64,000 bases of DNA from an uncultured Helicobacteraceae bacterium (GTDB taxonomy: Bacteria > Campylobacterota > Campylobacteria > Campylobacterales > Helicobacteraceae): positions 1 to 64,000 of the forward strand of contig CANQAN010000008.1 of assembly GCA_947588965.1 (NCBI GenBank), written 5' to 3'. Position numbers and translations under genes: made by a program. Numbering within the stretch: position 1 is the first letter of the stretch; each line of letters begins with the position of its first letter. The notes below the pieces were generated by a model. That model made no database searches. It had not been told where the DNA came from and was given only the letters and a program-made list of their open reading frames with translations. Shown piece after piece: positions 10,801 to 19,949 of the stretch.

Positions 10801-11361
10801 TCTTATAGAGAGATTTTGGATGAGATTGATTATGTGGAGAGCAAGTGTAGTATTGAGGAAGTGCAAGAGGGCAGCAAGATGCTCATTGTTGGATTGATCG
10901 AGGATGTGAGCGTGAAGACCTCAAGGAGTGGAAAACGTTATGGAACCTTAAAAATCCAAGATTTTTATGGAAGCTTAGAGTTGACGATTTTTGAGCAGAT
11001 ATTAGCACAGGTAGAATGTTTAGACAAGAGGATTCCAATTGCCGTAAAATGCCTCGTCCAAGAGCAAAATGACCACAAAAGCCTCAAGGCAGAGAAAATC
11101 TTAAGCCTAGAGGAAGCAAAGAATGAAAAGACAGATGTTTCTTTCATAGAGGCTGAACGTGGGTTAATTTTGTTGCTTGATGATGAATTACCAGTGGGCA
11201 TGATGCAAAAGTTGCGCTTGAGTGCTATGGAAAATAGTGGCGATAGAGTGTTTAAGATTGTTTTTAAGACAAAAACGCAAGAATTGGAAATGGTGAGTGA
11301 TTTTAGAGTGAGTCCCAGCTTCAAGCAACACTTTAATGAATTGCAGTGGCGCGAATATTAG
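7846..11361 (+). CDS. dnaE: DNA polymerase III subunit alpha
   Basis: PHP domain [63 protein letters not shown]. Confidence 0.97.
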   Translation: [1171 protein letters not shown]

Positions 11362-11374
11362 GAGATTTTAGAGG

Positions 11375-11749
11375 TTGAGAAAATCAGAAATATTGGAAGG
11401 CTTTAAAATTGAGGCACGATTTGAAGAGTCTGTTGATTGTCTTTGTAAGAAATGTGGGGAATTGCAAAGCTCTTGCCGATGCAAAGAAAAAGAGATTCTA
11501 AAGAATAGAGGAGATTATTTCCTAAGAATCAACGAAGAAAAGGCATCGGGGAGAGATGTAACGCGCTGTGGAGTGTTCTATGAAGATTTTCAAACAATGC
11601 AGAATTTTCTCAATCACATCAAAAAGCAATGTGCAAGTGGTGGGGGATTAGAGATAAAAGAGGGTGGAATCTGGCTTTTTGTGCAAGGAAAGCATAGGGA
11701 GTTTTTAAAGCAATTTTTTAAAACAAATCACTTCAGATTTAAACACTAA
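11375..11749 (+). CDS. Small protein with Cys-rich N-terminus and SUI1/YciH-like C-terminus
   Basis: TTG start; CKKCGELQSSCRC; NHIKKQCASGGGLEIKEGGIWLFVQGKHREFLKQFF resembles GGTVKDG.IEIQGDHR. Confidence 0.55.
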   Translation: MRKSEILEGFKIEARFEESVDCLCKKCGELQSSCRCKEKEILKNRGDYFLRINEEKASGRDVTRCGVFYEDFQTMQNFLNHIKKQCASGGGLEIKEGGIWLFVQGKHREFLKQFFKTNHFRFKH

Positions 11750-12501
11750 TGCGTCTCAATCAGTACATAGCTCATCATTCTCAATACTCAAGGCGTGAGG
11801 CTGATAAACTCATTAGCGCAGGAGAGGTGAGTATCGATCATAAGGTGGTGAGGGACTTTGCGCTTCAGATTAAAGAGGGGGCTAGAGTCTATTTGCAGGG
11901 CAAACTTCTAAAAGAGCGAGAGAATTACACTGTGATTGTCTATCACAAGCCTAAGGGCGAGATTGTCAGCAAGAGAGATGATAGGGGTCGTAGAGTGATT
12001 TTTGACTCAATTCCAAAGAAGTTTTCGCATTTTATGCCTGTAGGGAGATTGGATTTTGCAAGTGAGGGGTTGCTTCTGCTTAGTGATAGCACGAAAGTCG
12101 TACGCGCACTTATGGAGAGCAAGTTAGAGCGCGTGTATTTATTGAAACTATCGGGCAGGATTCAAGATGAAGTGTTTTCTGCTATGGAATCAGGAATATA
12201 TCTAGATGATGCGCGTAAAGGTGGGCATCATAAGAGCAAAATCACAGAAATGGAAATCGCCCCCTTTTTAGGCTATACATGCATCAAAAATACTCAAAAA
12301 TACTCAAAAATCAAAGTAAGGATCGCAGAGGGCAAGAATCGAGAATTGAGGCGTTTTTTTGCGCATTTTGGATTAGAGGTTTTGGATTTGCGTCGCATTG
12401 AATTTGGATTTGTGCGTCTCAATCAACTCCCTGTGCAAAAAGTGCGTTTTTTAGAAAAAGGTGAATACAAAAAGCTCCACGCACTCATGCAAGGAGATTG
12501 A
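11749..12501 (+). CDS. RsuA/RluB-family 16S/23S rRNA pseudouridine synthase
   Basis: S4 domain MRLNQYIAHHSQYSRREADKLI; PVGRLDFASEGLLLLSD; EGKNRELRRFF. Confidence 0.92.
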   Translation: MRLNQYIAHHSQYSRREADKLISAGEVSIDHKVVRDFALQIKEGARVYLQGKLLKERENYTVIVYHKPKGEIVSKRDDRGRRVIFDSIPKKFSHFMPVGRLDFASEGLLLLSDSTKVVRALMESKLERVYLLKLSGRIQDEVFSAMESGIYLDDARKGGHHKSKITEMEIAPFLGYTCIKNTQKYSKIKVRIAEGKNRELRRFFAHFGLEVLDLRRIEFGFVRLNQLPVQKVRFLEKGEYKKLHALMQGD

Positions 12502-12581
12502 TGTCCTACTGTCAAGATTCTAAAAGAGGCTTTGCAGACTAGAGAAAAATGGGAAAGTTCAGAATTGGTTCTGTAAGGGCT

Positions 12582-12600
12582 CTTAGGCTAAAAGCCTAAG
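12582..12600. repeat. Perfect 8-bp hairpin (CTTAGGCT-AAA-AGCCTAAG) between convergent genes
   Basis: Direct reading; no U-tract, so only possibly a terminator. Confidence 0.5.
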
Positions 12601-12604
12601 ATTC

Positions 12605-13720
12605 TTAAGACTTTGCATCTTCTACGATATTAATAATCGTGTTTGCCACTCTTCTTGCGGTTTTATCAAGGAATTCTGCAGGTGAAGTGAAGCCGACGCA
12701 AGAGCAGTTAATCTCGCCTAAGACATATTTGTCTTTGCCATTTTCATCGGTATCAAGGATAAAATCCGCTGTCCAAATGAGCGGTAAGTCGTAGTTACCG
12801 AGTTTGCTTTTAATCTCGGGCAAATTAGAGAGGAAGTAATCCACAAGTTTGCTCCATTGTTCAGGCTTATCATAGCGGTATTTTGCTCCGCTAAAAAGAG
12901 TCGCAGAAAAGGCGTCTGCACCTTCGGCTGGTTTTTTATGCACCACATAAATAGGGTCTTTATAGAGCATAAGAATACGAATCTCACCCTCTTTAATACG
13001 TGGCAAGAAAGTCATATCCACGAGCATACCATTATCGCCTTTAAGATATTTTTCACAAAAATCCATAAACTCGCCAAGTTTGCGTTCCTCTACGTGATTA
13101 TCCACCGCTTCTGTGCAGCGAATCTCTGCATCAAGAGGCAACTCACTCACGCCTTTGTATTTATCGGGATTTTTGATTTGCACACGCCAAATTCCCTCGC
13201 CGGTTGAACCACGATTTTGTTTTAAAACCCTCTCGCCCTTTGCAAGTGTTTTAGGGAAATTCTTTTTAAAATCATGCTCACCACCTGCTTCCCATTTAAC
13301 TCCGATTCTCTTTGCTTCTGCAGGGTCATAATATGCCAAAGTATCCGTTGGGACAAGTTCTGTGTTGCGCAGTTTTGTAAGAGCGTCCTTTGCCCCATAG
13401 CCTATCATGGCATCCGGATGAGGCATACCAATCACGCCATTTTCGCAAAGTTTGCGCAAAACATCAAAATAGAGTTTTTCCTCTTTAAGATTTCCCGGAT
13501 TAACACGTGAAACATACGCATCGGCAGACTTTTTTACATATTCGTAAATTTCATTTTTTTTGCTCTCATCGCGTAAAATTTCATCTGTGAAAAACACAAC
13601 TTCTGCATTCCAACCAAGTTTCTTAAGATAGTCCATCATAGGCACAGTGTCTCTTCTGTGTCCATCGCGACCCTTATCGCTACCACCTACTGCTTCAAAA
13701 AACACGACATGCTTTTTCAT
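12605..13720 (-). CDS. Cj0069-family-like ATP-grasp-type protein
   Basis: VLKQNRGSTGEGIWRV, GEIRILMLYKDPIYVVHKKP, IWTADFILD...YVLGEINCSCVGF resemble ATP-grasp motifs. Confidence 0.65.
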   Translation of the reverse strand: MKKHVVFFEAVGGSDKGRDGHRRDTVPMMDYLKKLGWNAEVVFFTDEILRDESKKNEIYEYVKKSADAYVSRVNPGNLKEEKLYFDVLRKLCENGVIGMPHPDAMIGYGAKDALTKLRNTELVPTDTLAYYDPAEAKRIGVKWEAGGEHDFKKNFPKTLAKGERVLKQNRGSTGEGIWRVQIKNPDKYKGVSELPLDAEIRCTEAVDNHVEERKLGEFMDFCEKYLKGDNGMLVDMTFLPRIKEGEIRILMLYKDPIYVVHKKPAEGADAFSATLFSGAKYRYDKPEQWSKLVDYFLSNLPEIKSKLGNYDLPLIWTADFILDTDENGKDKYVLGEINCSCVGFTSPAEFLDKTARRVANTIINIVEDAKS

Positions 13721-13815
13721 CTATGCTCCTTTAGAAAATAAATGTTTAATTATAATAGAAATAGCCTTATAAAAAAGAAAAAGATTCAAAACTTCGCGTT
13801 TTAAAGGGAGTCTTG

Positions 13816-14304
13816 TTACAAATGCGCCATTCGTGGAGACTTAAAATGTCCGCTCTTCCCTCCGCTTTTTTCAAGCAAATAGATTTCATCTAAACACATC
13901 GTTTTATCAATCGCCTTAACCATGTCATAAATCGTTAGCAGTCCGATATTGACACCCATTAACGCTTCCATTTCAACGCCTGTTTGTCCGCAAGTCTTTG
14001 CGCTCACTCTTAGGATAAAGGCATTTTCCTCTGTGATTTCTTCTATCTTGCATTCTATATTTGTAAGATACAGCGGATGGCACATAGGGATTAATTCTGA
14101 AGTGCGCTTTGCACCCATGATTGCAGCAATGATGGCTGTTTGCAGCACGGCTCCCTTTTTTGTACGTTGTTCCTTGATAGCCAAAAAGGCTTCTTTGGAC
14201 ATTGTGATTTTTCCTTGAGCGATAGCCTCGCGCTCTGTGGAATCCTTGCAAGACACATCAACCATTTTAGGATTCTTTGCTTCATCAAGATGGGTGAGTT
14301 CCAT
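13816..14304 (-). CDS. moaC: Cyclic pyranopterin monophosphate synthase
   Basis: [61 protein letters not shown]. Confidence 0.96.
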   Translation of the reverse strand: MELTHLDEAKNPKMVDVSCKDSTEREAIAQGKITMSKEAFLAIKEQRTKKGAVLQTAIIAAIMGAKRTSELIPMCHPLYLTNIECKIEEITEENAFILRVSAKTCGQTGVEMEALMGVNIGLLTIYDMVKAIDKTMCLDEIYLLEKSGGKSGHFKSPRMAHL

Positions 14305-14312
14305 GTTAGTCC

Positions 14313-16334
14313 TTAGAGTAGTTTGTAAATTATAATTTTGTCATTTTTTAAGACTTTTTGGAATAAGTTTTTGTCAAGTTTTTCAAAAAATAATCCCTGA
14401 AAATAAAAACTTTCTAAATAAGAAATATCACACAGCACGATTCTGTCATCTAAGAGGCGCAGAGCTACTAGAGAAGAGTTGTGATTAAAAGTTTTTGTCT
14501 CTCCGTCTTTTAGGTTAATGAATCTGTGGATTTGTATTTTGGAATCCCTTGCGGAGAGGATTCCGTTGGATGGTTCTAAGGAGAGATTGTCTTTAAAAAT
14601 AGCTTGATTGGAGTTTGCGTGCTGTGAGATGGCAAAGAATTTTGGAGATTTGAGTTTGTTTTCTCTCAAATCAAGTGTGCTAAAGGCGACGACATTAGGA
14701 AAAATCTCTAGTAAGCTTAGGGGTAAAATGACATAAATTGTTCCGCTAGAGCTGATATTAAGAGGCTCTGATTGCAAAATCTCTAGAGATTGCTTGAATC
14801 CTAATTTTTCAAAATATTCTTGCTTTAAAAAATCTTTGTGAGATTCTTGATAGAGCAGGAGTTTTGCAAGATTGTAGCTTAGAGTGTTGTTGGAATGGCT
14901 TAAAGCTAGGCTGATTGGGAAATTCTGCTTTCCTGAATGCTTTCCGCCATCAATAAACACATTGAGATCGCTAAAATAATTAATCAAATAGCCATAGTCC
15001 CACCAAGAGAGCGCAAAATCTCCCTTTTTTGCAGGAATGTTCTCTAGAATTTGTGCTTCAGAGCTTTCTAAAATAGGTCGCACAAGGTAGTTTTTGATAT
15101 GCAAAAGATGGGGAGTGATAGCAAGGAATGCTAATAATATCATAACCATATATTGTGTGGATTGTTTTTTGAATAGACATGAGCATTGCAGAGCGAAAAA
15201 TCCAAATCCTATAGCGGCAATGGGAATCGCATAAAAGCTGAAACGTAATCCCTGCAAGAGCGCAAAGAATCCTAAACACAAAAGAGGCAGAAAAATCAAA
15301 AAATTTCTGTGTTTTAAAATGAGCCAAAAGTACCCCACCAGACTTAAAGCAAATAACGCAGAATTCCCACTTATACGATAGGCAAGGGTTGTGAGATCGA
15401 TTTTTGAAGTCTCCGCGATAGAGTGAAGTGTGTTGAGGTAAGAAAAGGATTCTGTGTGTGTGGAAAATAAGGATTGCAAATAGGTTGTCTGAATAGCTAG
15501 GGGAATGACGAAACCAAAGAGGATTCCTAAAAACAGCGCAAAGGAAATGATTGGCATTGATTTGAATCTCTGCAAAAAGGGCAGTAAAAGTCCAAGTAGG
15601 AATCCTAAAGGAATCCACAAGAATTTTGAATCTAAAAGGAATGAGAGACAGAGGATTAGGATTAAGCCTAGATTTGCGGTTTTGTGGCTCCTTAGAATCC
15701 ATAGAATCAAACAATAGGCAATGAGAATGTAACGTGAGTTTGCGTAATAGCCTAGTGCAAATGCGCTAAGGGTTGTAAGAAGTGCAAAATGTAAGGGCTT
15801 CTTAGCATAAATTGCAAGAATGGCTATACAAACATCAAATGTTACGAGCAACATGTCGGTATCATAGTATCCAAACATCGTGCGATTGTAGTAGCTGATT
15901 CCTATTCCGCTTAAGATTCCACTAAGAGTGCAAACAATCATGCCAAAATTTCTTGTTGCAAATATCACGGGAAAGACAATGAGGCTTCCTAAGAATCCGG
16001 GTAGGAAAAAGAGAATCTTTTCTAGACTTAAGGGCAACAAAAAAGCAAGAGAAGCCGTGAGTATTGAGAGATATTCAAACATGGGAGCATTGAATGTGGT
16101 TTGGAAAGATTCTAGAGATTCTAATGTTAAGAGATTTGCAGAATCGGATTTGAGGAATTCTAAGAGATTTTTTGCACCTTGGGCATAAAAATAGCCATCG
16201 TGTGTGTTGAGGAGAATCGCGCTTTTGTGAAAATATTGCGGAAAGGATTCTAAACAATAGGGATAATAAAAGCGCAATATTACACAAATGCAATACACGC
16301 ATAAAGCAAGAATGAAAAACGCTCTCATATGCAT
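14313..16334 (-). CDS. pglB: PglB/STT3-family oligosaccharyltransferase
   Basis: [51 protein letters not shown]; multiple TM segments. Confidence 0.92.
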   Translation of the reverse strand: MHMRAFFILALCVYCICVILRFYYPYCLESFPQYFHKSAILLNTHDGYFYAQGAKNLLEFLKSDSANLLTLESLESFQTTFNAPMFEYLSILTASLAFLLPLSLEKILFFLPGFLGSLIVFPVIFATRNFGMIVCTLSGILSGIGISYYNRTMFGYYDTDMLLVTFDVCIAILAIYAKKPLHFALLTTLSAFALGYYANSRYILIAYCLILWILRSHKTANLGLILILCLSFLLDSKFLWIPLGFLLGLLLPFLQRFKSMPIISFALFLGILFGFVIPLAIQTTYLQSLFSTHTESFSYLNTLHSIAETSKIDLTTLAYRISGNSALFALSLVGYFWLILKHRNFLIFLPLLCLGFFALLQGLRFSFYAIPIAAIGFGFFALQCSCLFKKQSTQYMVMILLAFLAITPHLLHIKNYLVRPILESSEAQILENIPAKKGDFALSWWDYGYLINYFSDLNVFIDGGKHSGKQNFPISLALSHSNNTLSYNLAKLLLYQESHKDFLKQEYFEKLGFKQSLEILQSEPLNISSSGTIYVILPLSLLEIFPNVVAFSTLDLRENKLKSPKFFAISQHANSNQAIFKDNLSLEPSNGILSARDSKIQIHRFINLKDGETKTFNHNSSLVALRLLDDRIVLCDISYLESFYFQGLFFEKLDKNLFQKVLKNDKIIIYKLL

Positions 16335-16503
16335 CCCAGATTCAGATTGTAAAGTTTAGATTGATAGAATCAACGCTAAGCTCTTACTTAATCTCACTTT
16401 GCGCCCATGCTTTTGTCATTGAGGGATTCTTAGTCATATCAAGAAGGTGCATAAAAGCCAATGAGACTCAAAATGTTTGAACGTTAATTGAGGGAAATGA
16501 TTT

Positions 16504-16568
16504 AAAAATGCTCAAATAAGGGCAACAAGTCAAATTTGATAACCATGCACCCTTATTGAGACATTTTT
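16504..16568 (-). terminator. Long imperfect hairpin downstream of porB (AAAAATGCTCAaaTAAGGG / CCCTTAtTGAGaCATTTTT)
   Basis: About 17 paired bases with A/T flanks, immediately 3' of the por operon. Confidence 0.7.
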
Positions 16569-16584
16569 AGGTTATATTTACTTT

Positions 16585-17529
16585 TTATACCTTTGCCTCT
16601 TCGCGTCTTTGTAAATATTCCCAATATTCATCGACCCTTTTTTGCCATTCTGTGATTAAATACTCATTTTCGGGTTTAAATAAATGCTTAAATCGTGCCT
16701 GAGCACCTAAGTAATCGCGCACAGGAATGATATTTTTGGGACGATAGGTGATTTTTAGCTCACGTCCATTGATGATTTCAAACAAAGGGAATACTAACGA
16801 ATCTACAGCCAAATCGCTTATTTCTATGGTTTGATTTGCAGGAAATCTCCATTCAGTCGTGCAGGCACTCATCGCATTAATGAAAGTTGGTCCCTCTGTT
16901 TCAATGGCTGTTTTGATTTTTTTGCTCATGTCTTTCCATTTATTTGGAGCCACTTGTGCGACATAGGGGGCACCGTGCGCAGCCATAATGAATAGCAAAT
17001 CTTTCTTTTTGTCTTTTTTGCCATAGCTCACACGTCCTGATGGGGTTGTCGTGGTGGAAGCACCAAGCGGTGTAGAGCCACTTCTCTGTCCTCCTGTGTT
17101 CGCATAGACTTCATTATCCAAGCAAACATAAGTGAAGTTATGCCCCCTTTCAAAGCAGCCACTAATAAATTGGAATCCAATGTCATATGTTGAGCCATCG
17201 CCACCAAATGCTACAAATTTCGGCTCTTTTTCGCTATAGAGTCTGCCCTTTCTTTTGAGTGCCTTATACATTGCCTCTGCGCCAGCGATTGCAGTAGAGC
17301 TGTTTTCAAAGCCAATATGGATCCATGGCACATCCCAAGAAGTGTAAGGATAGACGGCGGTGCTGACTTCCAAACAGCCTGTGGAAGTTGCAATAAGCAA
17401 AGGGTGGTCTGTCGCATTGAGGACTTCGCGCACAATCATTCCATGCGCACAGCCCGGACACAAAAGATGCGAACCCTCAAAGCGTTCGCTTGATTTTGAA
17501 TATTGTTTGAGATTCTTAATTTCGCTCAT
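16585..17529 (-). CDS. porB: Pyruvate:ferredoxin/flavodoxin oxidoreductase, beta subunit
   Basis: LCPGCAHGMIVREVLNA, FGGDGSTYDIGFQ, LDNEVYANTGGQRSGSTP; ATG at 17529 has an AAAGGAA RBS. Confidence 0.93.
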   Translation of the reverse strand: MSEIKNLKQYSKSSERFEGSHLLCPGCAHGMIVREVLNATDHPLLIATSTGCLEVSTAVYPYTSWDVPWIHIGFENSSTAIAGAEAMYKALKRKGRLYSEKEPKFVAFGGDGSTYDIGFQFISGCFERGHNFTYVCLDNEVYANTGGQRSGSTPLGASTTTTPSGRVSYGKKDKKKDLLFIMAAHGAPYVAQVAPNKWKDMSKKIKTAIETEGPTFINAMSACTTEWRFPANQTIEISDLAVDSLVFPLFEIINGRELKITYRPKNIIPVRDYLGAQARFKHLFKPENEYLITEWQKRVDEYWEYLQRREEAKV

Positions 17530-17552
17530 GTTCTTTCCTTTGTCATTACCTT

Positions 17553-18770
17553 TCAATTAAAGCCAAGCTTAGGACCTCTAAGTCCGATGAACTGCTGTGT
17601 TGGATGTGTGAGTTTGCCAGATTTTGCATTATTTTGCAATTCTTTGAGAATCTCTTGCAAATGCCCTTGAGTCAAATCTCTGCCACCAAGCCCATAGATA
17701 TAATTGCTTGCAATGGGCTTATTAGAGCCACGATAGAGTGCGGCAACGCCCTCATTAAACAACATTCCCATAGCTCCAGCAGGCAAACTTCTGTCTAAAA
17801 ATGCCACAGCTCTAACCTTGCTTAATGCTTGAGAAAGTTCTGAATAAGGGAATGGTCTAAGGACATGAATGCTCACCACACCTGCTTTGATGCCATTTTT
17901 CCGCGCTTCCTTAACAGCAACGCGCGCAGATTCCACAGTTGTTCCAAGTGCCACAAGCGCCACCTCTGCATCATCCATATCGTATTTTTCTACGATATTG
18001 TATTTTCTGCCCGTGAGTTTTTCAAACTCCTTAAACACTTTTTCAATCACGGGCATGGAATTCATAATGGCATTATGCAATTGAGCTTTGTGTTCAAAGT
18101 GCCAATCTTCTTCTGTTTGAGAACCATACGTTGCAGGACGTTCAAAGTCTAGCATGGCGTTTTTTGGTTTGTAGTCCCCAATGAACTTATAAGCCTCGCT
18201 GTCCTTTAGCGGACGCACACTTTGTGCTGTATGTGAGCAAATGAAACCATCTTGATGTACCATAACGGGCAGCCTCACATCATAATCCTCCGCGATTTTA
18301 AAAGCCATAAGATTGAAATCATAAGCCTCTTGAGGATTATATGTGCATAGATTAATCCAGCCCGCATCGCGACCGAGATACATATCAGAATGGTCTCCAT
18401 TGACATTGAGCGGACTTGCAAGCGCACGATTGACGACATTAAGTACAATGGGGAGTCGCATACCGCTTGCTTGATAGAGTACTTCGACCATAAGTGCGAA
18501 ACCTTGCGAGCTTGTCGCAGTTGCGACACGTCCACCAGCGGCGGCAGCCCCGACACAGCCACTCATGGCCGCATGTTCAGATTCTACCATGACAAATTCG
18601 CCATCAATATAGCCATTAGAAAGAAAAGAGGCGTAATTTTGCACAATTGGTGTCGATGGAGTGATAGGGTATGCGGAGACAACGTCAATTTGTGCTTGTC
18701 GCATTGCGTGGCTTGCCGCCATATTTCCATCCCATACTTCTATTTCTTGTAACTCATAAACATCTGCCAT
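17553..18770 (-). CDS. porA: Pyruvate:ferredoxin/flavodoxin oxidoreductase, alpha subunit
   Basis: DGNMAASHAMRQAQIDVVSAYPITPSTPIVQ, SSQGFALMVEVLYQASGMRLPIV. Confidence 0.94.
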   Translation of the reverse strand: MADVYELQEIEVWDGNMAASHAMRQAQIDVVSAYPITPSTPIVQNYASFLSNGYIDGEFVMVESEHAAMSGCVGAAAAGGRVATATSSQGFALMVEVLYQASGMRLPIVLNVVNRALASPLNVNGDHSDMYLGRDAGWINLCTYNPQEAYDFNLMAFKIAEDYDVRLPVMVHQDGFICSHTAQSVRPLKDSEAYKFIGDYKPKNAMLDFERPATYGSQTEEDWHFEHKAQLHNAIMNSMPVIEKVFKEFEKLTGRKYNIVEKYDMDDAEVALVALGTTVESARVAVKEARKNGIKAGVVSIHVLRPFPYSELSQALSKVRAVAFLDRSLPAGAMGMLFNEGVAALYRGSNKPIASNYIYGLGGRDLTQGHLQEILKELQNNAKSGKLTHPTQQFIGLRGPKLGFN

Positions 18771-19171
18771 TATTTATCCTTTTTGCTCTCTTCTTTTTTA
18801 GGCCACTTTGCAAGTGCATTTTCCTCGCTCTCATAATCATTGAACATTAAAAGCGATTTTGGATTGGTCGGACAGACATCAACACACACGCCACAGCCCT
18901 TGCAATGCACATAATCAACGCCACTCATTTTTTCATCCCTCACCAAAATAGAGGAATCTGGACAATACACCCAGCAAAAATAACAATTAATGCAATGATC
19001 ATGGTTAAATACAGGCTTTTCTACGCGCCAATGTGCGACACTTGCTGTATAAGAACTATCATCACGATACTCCCTAGCATCCGCGTGTTTTTCTAACATC
19101 TTTTCCCCATTTTTTTCAAAGGGAAACAACACCGAACCCGCTTCAAACTCATTCCAGCCTTTATATTCCAT
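18770..19171 (-). CDS. porD: Pyruvate oxidoreductase, delta (4Fe-4S) subunit
   Basis: CINCYFCWVYCPD and CKGCGVCVDVCPTNP ferredoxin motifs. Confidence 0.92.
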   Translation of the reverse strand: MEYKGWNEFEAGSVLFPFEKNGEKMLEKHADAREYRDDSSYTASVAHWRVEKPVFNHDHCINCYFCWVYCPDSSILVRDEKMSGVDYVHCKGCGVCVDVCPTNPKSLLMFNDYESEENALAKWPKKEESKKDK

Positions 19172-19180
19172 ACTTGCCTC

Positions 19181-19741
19181 CTATTTTACCGCATTATAAG
19201 CTTTTCTTATGACTTCCATATTGGCATCAATGACTTTTTGTGGGAGTTTTTTGCCTAAAACCTTTTTGAAAGATTCTAAGAAAAAATCCAAATCAAGCGC
19301 ACCCGAAATTTTCAAAAATGCGCCAAGCATTGGGGCATTAGGAATAGATTTGCCAAAAGCCTCAAGTGATAGAGCAATGCAGTCTAAAAGATACACTTCT
19401 TTATCTTTTAACTCCGGTTTACTGTCTAGAAATTCCTTTTTGCTCAAATGTGTCGTAATGATATATTTTGTCGTATTTTTTGCATTTGCGCAAATGTCAG
19501 TAATATAGACAAGTCCCGGGTCAATCACCAAAATATAATCGGGATTCATAAATTTCTCATGATTGAGAATAGGATTGTCATCAATCCTGTTGTATGCAGT
19601 CATTGCCGCGCCTCTTTTTGCTGAACCATAAAATGCAAATGCTTGCACTTCCTTACCTGTGCCTGCAATAACATCCGCTAAACCTTTCGCTCCAGTTACT
19701 GCGCCTTGTCCTGCACGGCTATGCCATCTGATTTCAAGCAT
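19181..19741 (-). CDS. porC: Pyruvate oxidoreductase, gamma subunit
   Basis: IRWHSRAGQGAVTGAKGLADV, FYGSAKRGAAMTAYNRID. Confidence 0.92.
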   Translation of the reverse strand: MLEIRWHSRAGQGAVTGAKGLADVIAGTGKEVQAFAFYGSAKRGAAMTAYNRIDDNPILNHEKFMNPDYILVIDPGLVYITDICANAKNTTKYIITTHLSKKEFLDSKPELKDKEVYLLDCIALSLEAFGKSIPNAPMLGAFLKISGALDLDFFLESFKKVLGKKLPQKVIDANMEVIRKAYNAVK

Positions 19742-19949
19742 AACGGTCTCCTCAATTAATTTTGTTACGGTTTGATTTTAAAAAAAACGCACTTAAAAAT
19801 TCTATTTTTGTTACAATAAGACAAAAATTATTGCTTTAAATGTGTAAAAATAACCCAACTTAAGTTGTTGCTTTTTGCGTCTGTATTTTCTTTGAGAGAT
19901 TTTAGGGGGTTTGAGTGAGAATCTCTCGCTTTAGGCTTATCTAGGAAAC

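Noticed and set aside
16384-16452. 22-aa minus ORF MHLLDMTKNPSMTKAWAQSEIK downstream of the por terminator
   Set aside because: Looks vaguely like a protein C-terminus (possible gene fossil) but is too short to assign without a search.
19894-19927. GAGAGATT...AATCTCTC hairpin 3' of the ArsB-like gene
   Set aside because: 18-nt loop and no U-tract; weak terminator evidence.
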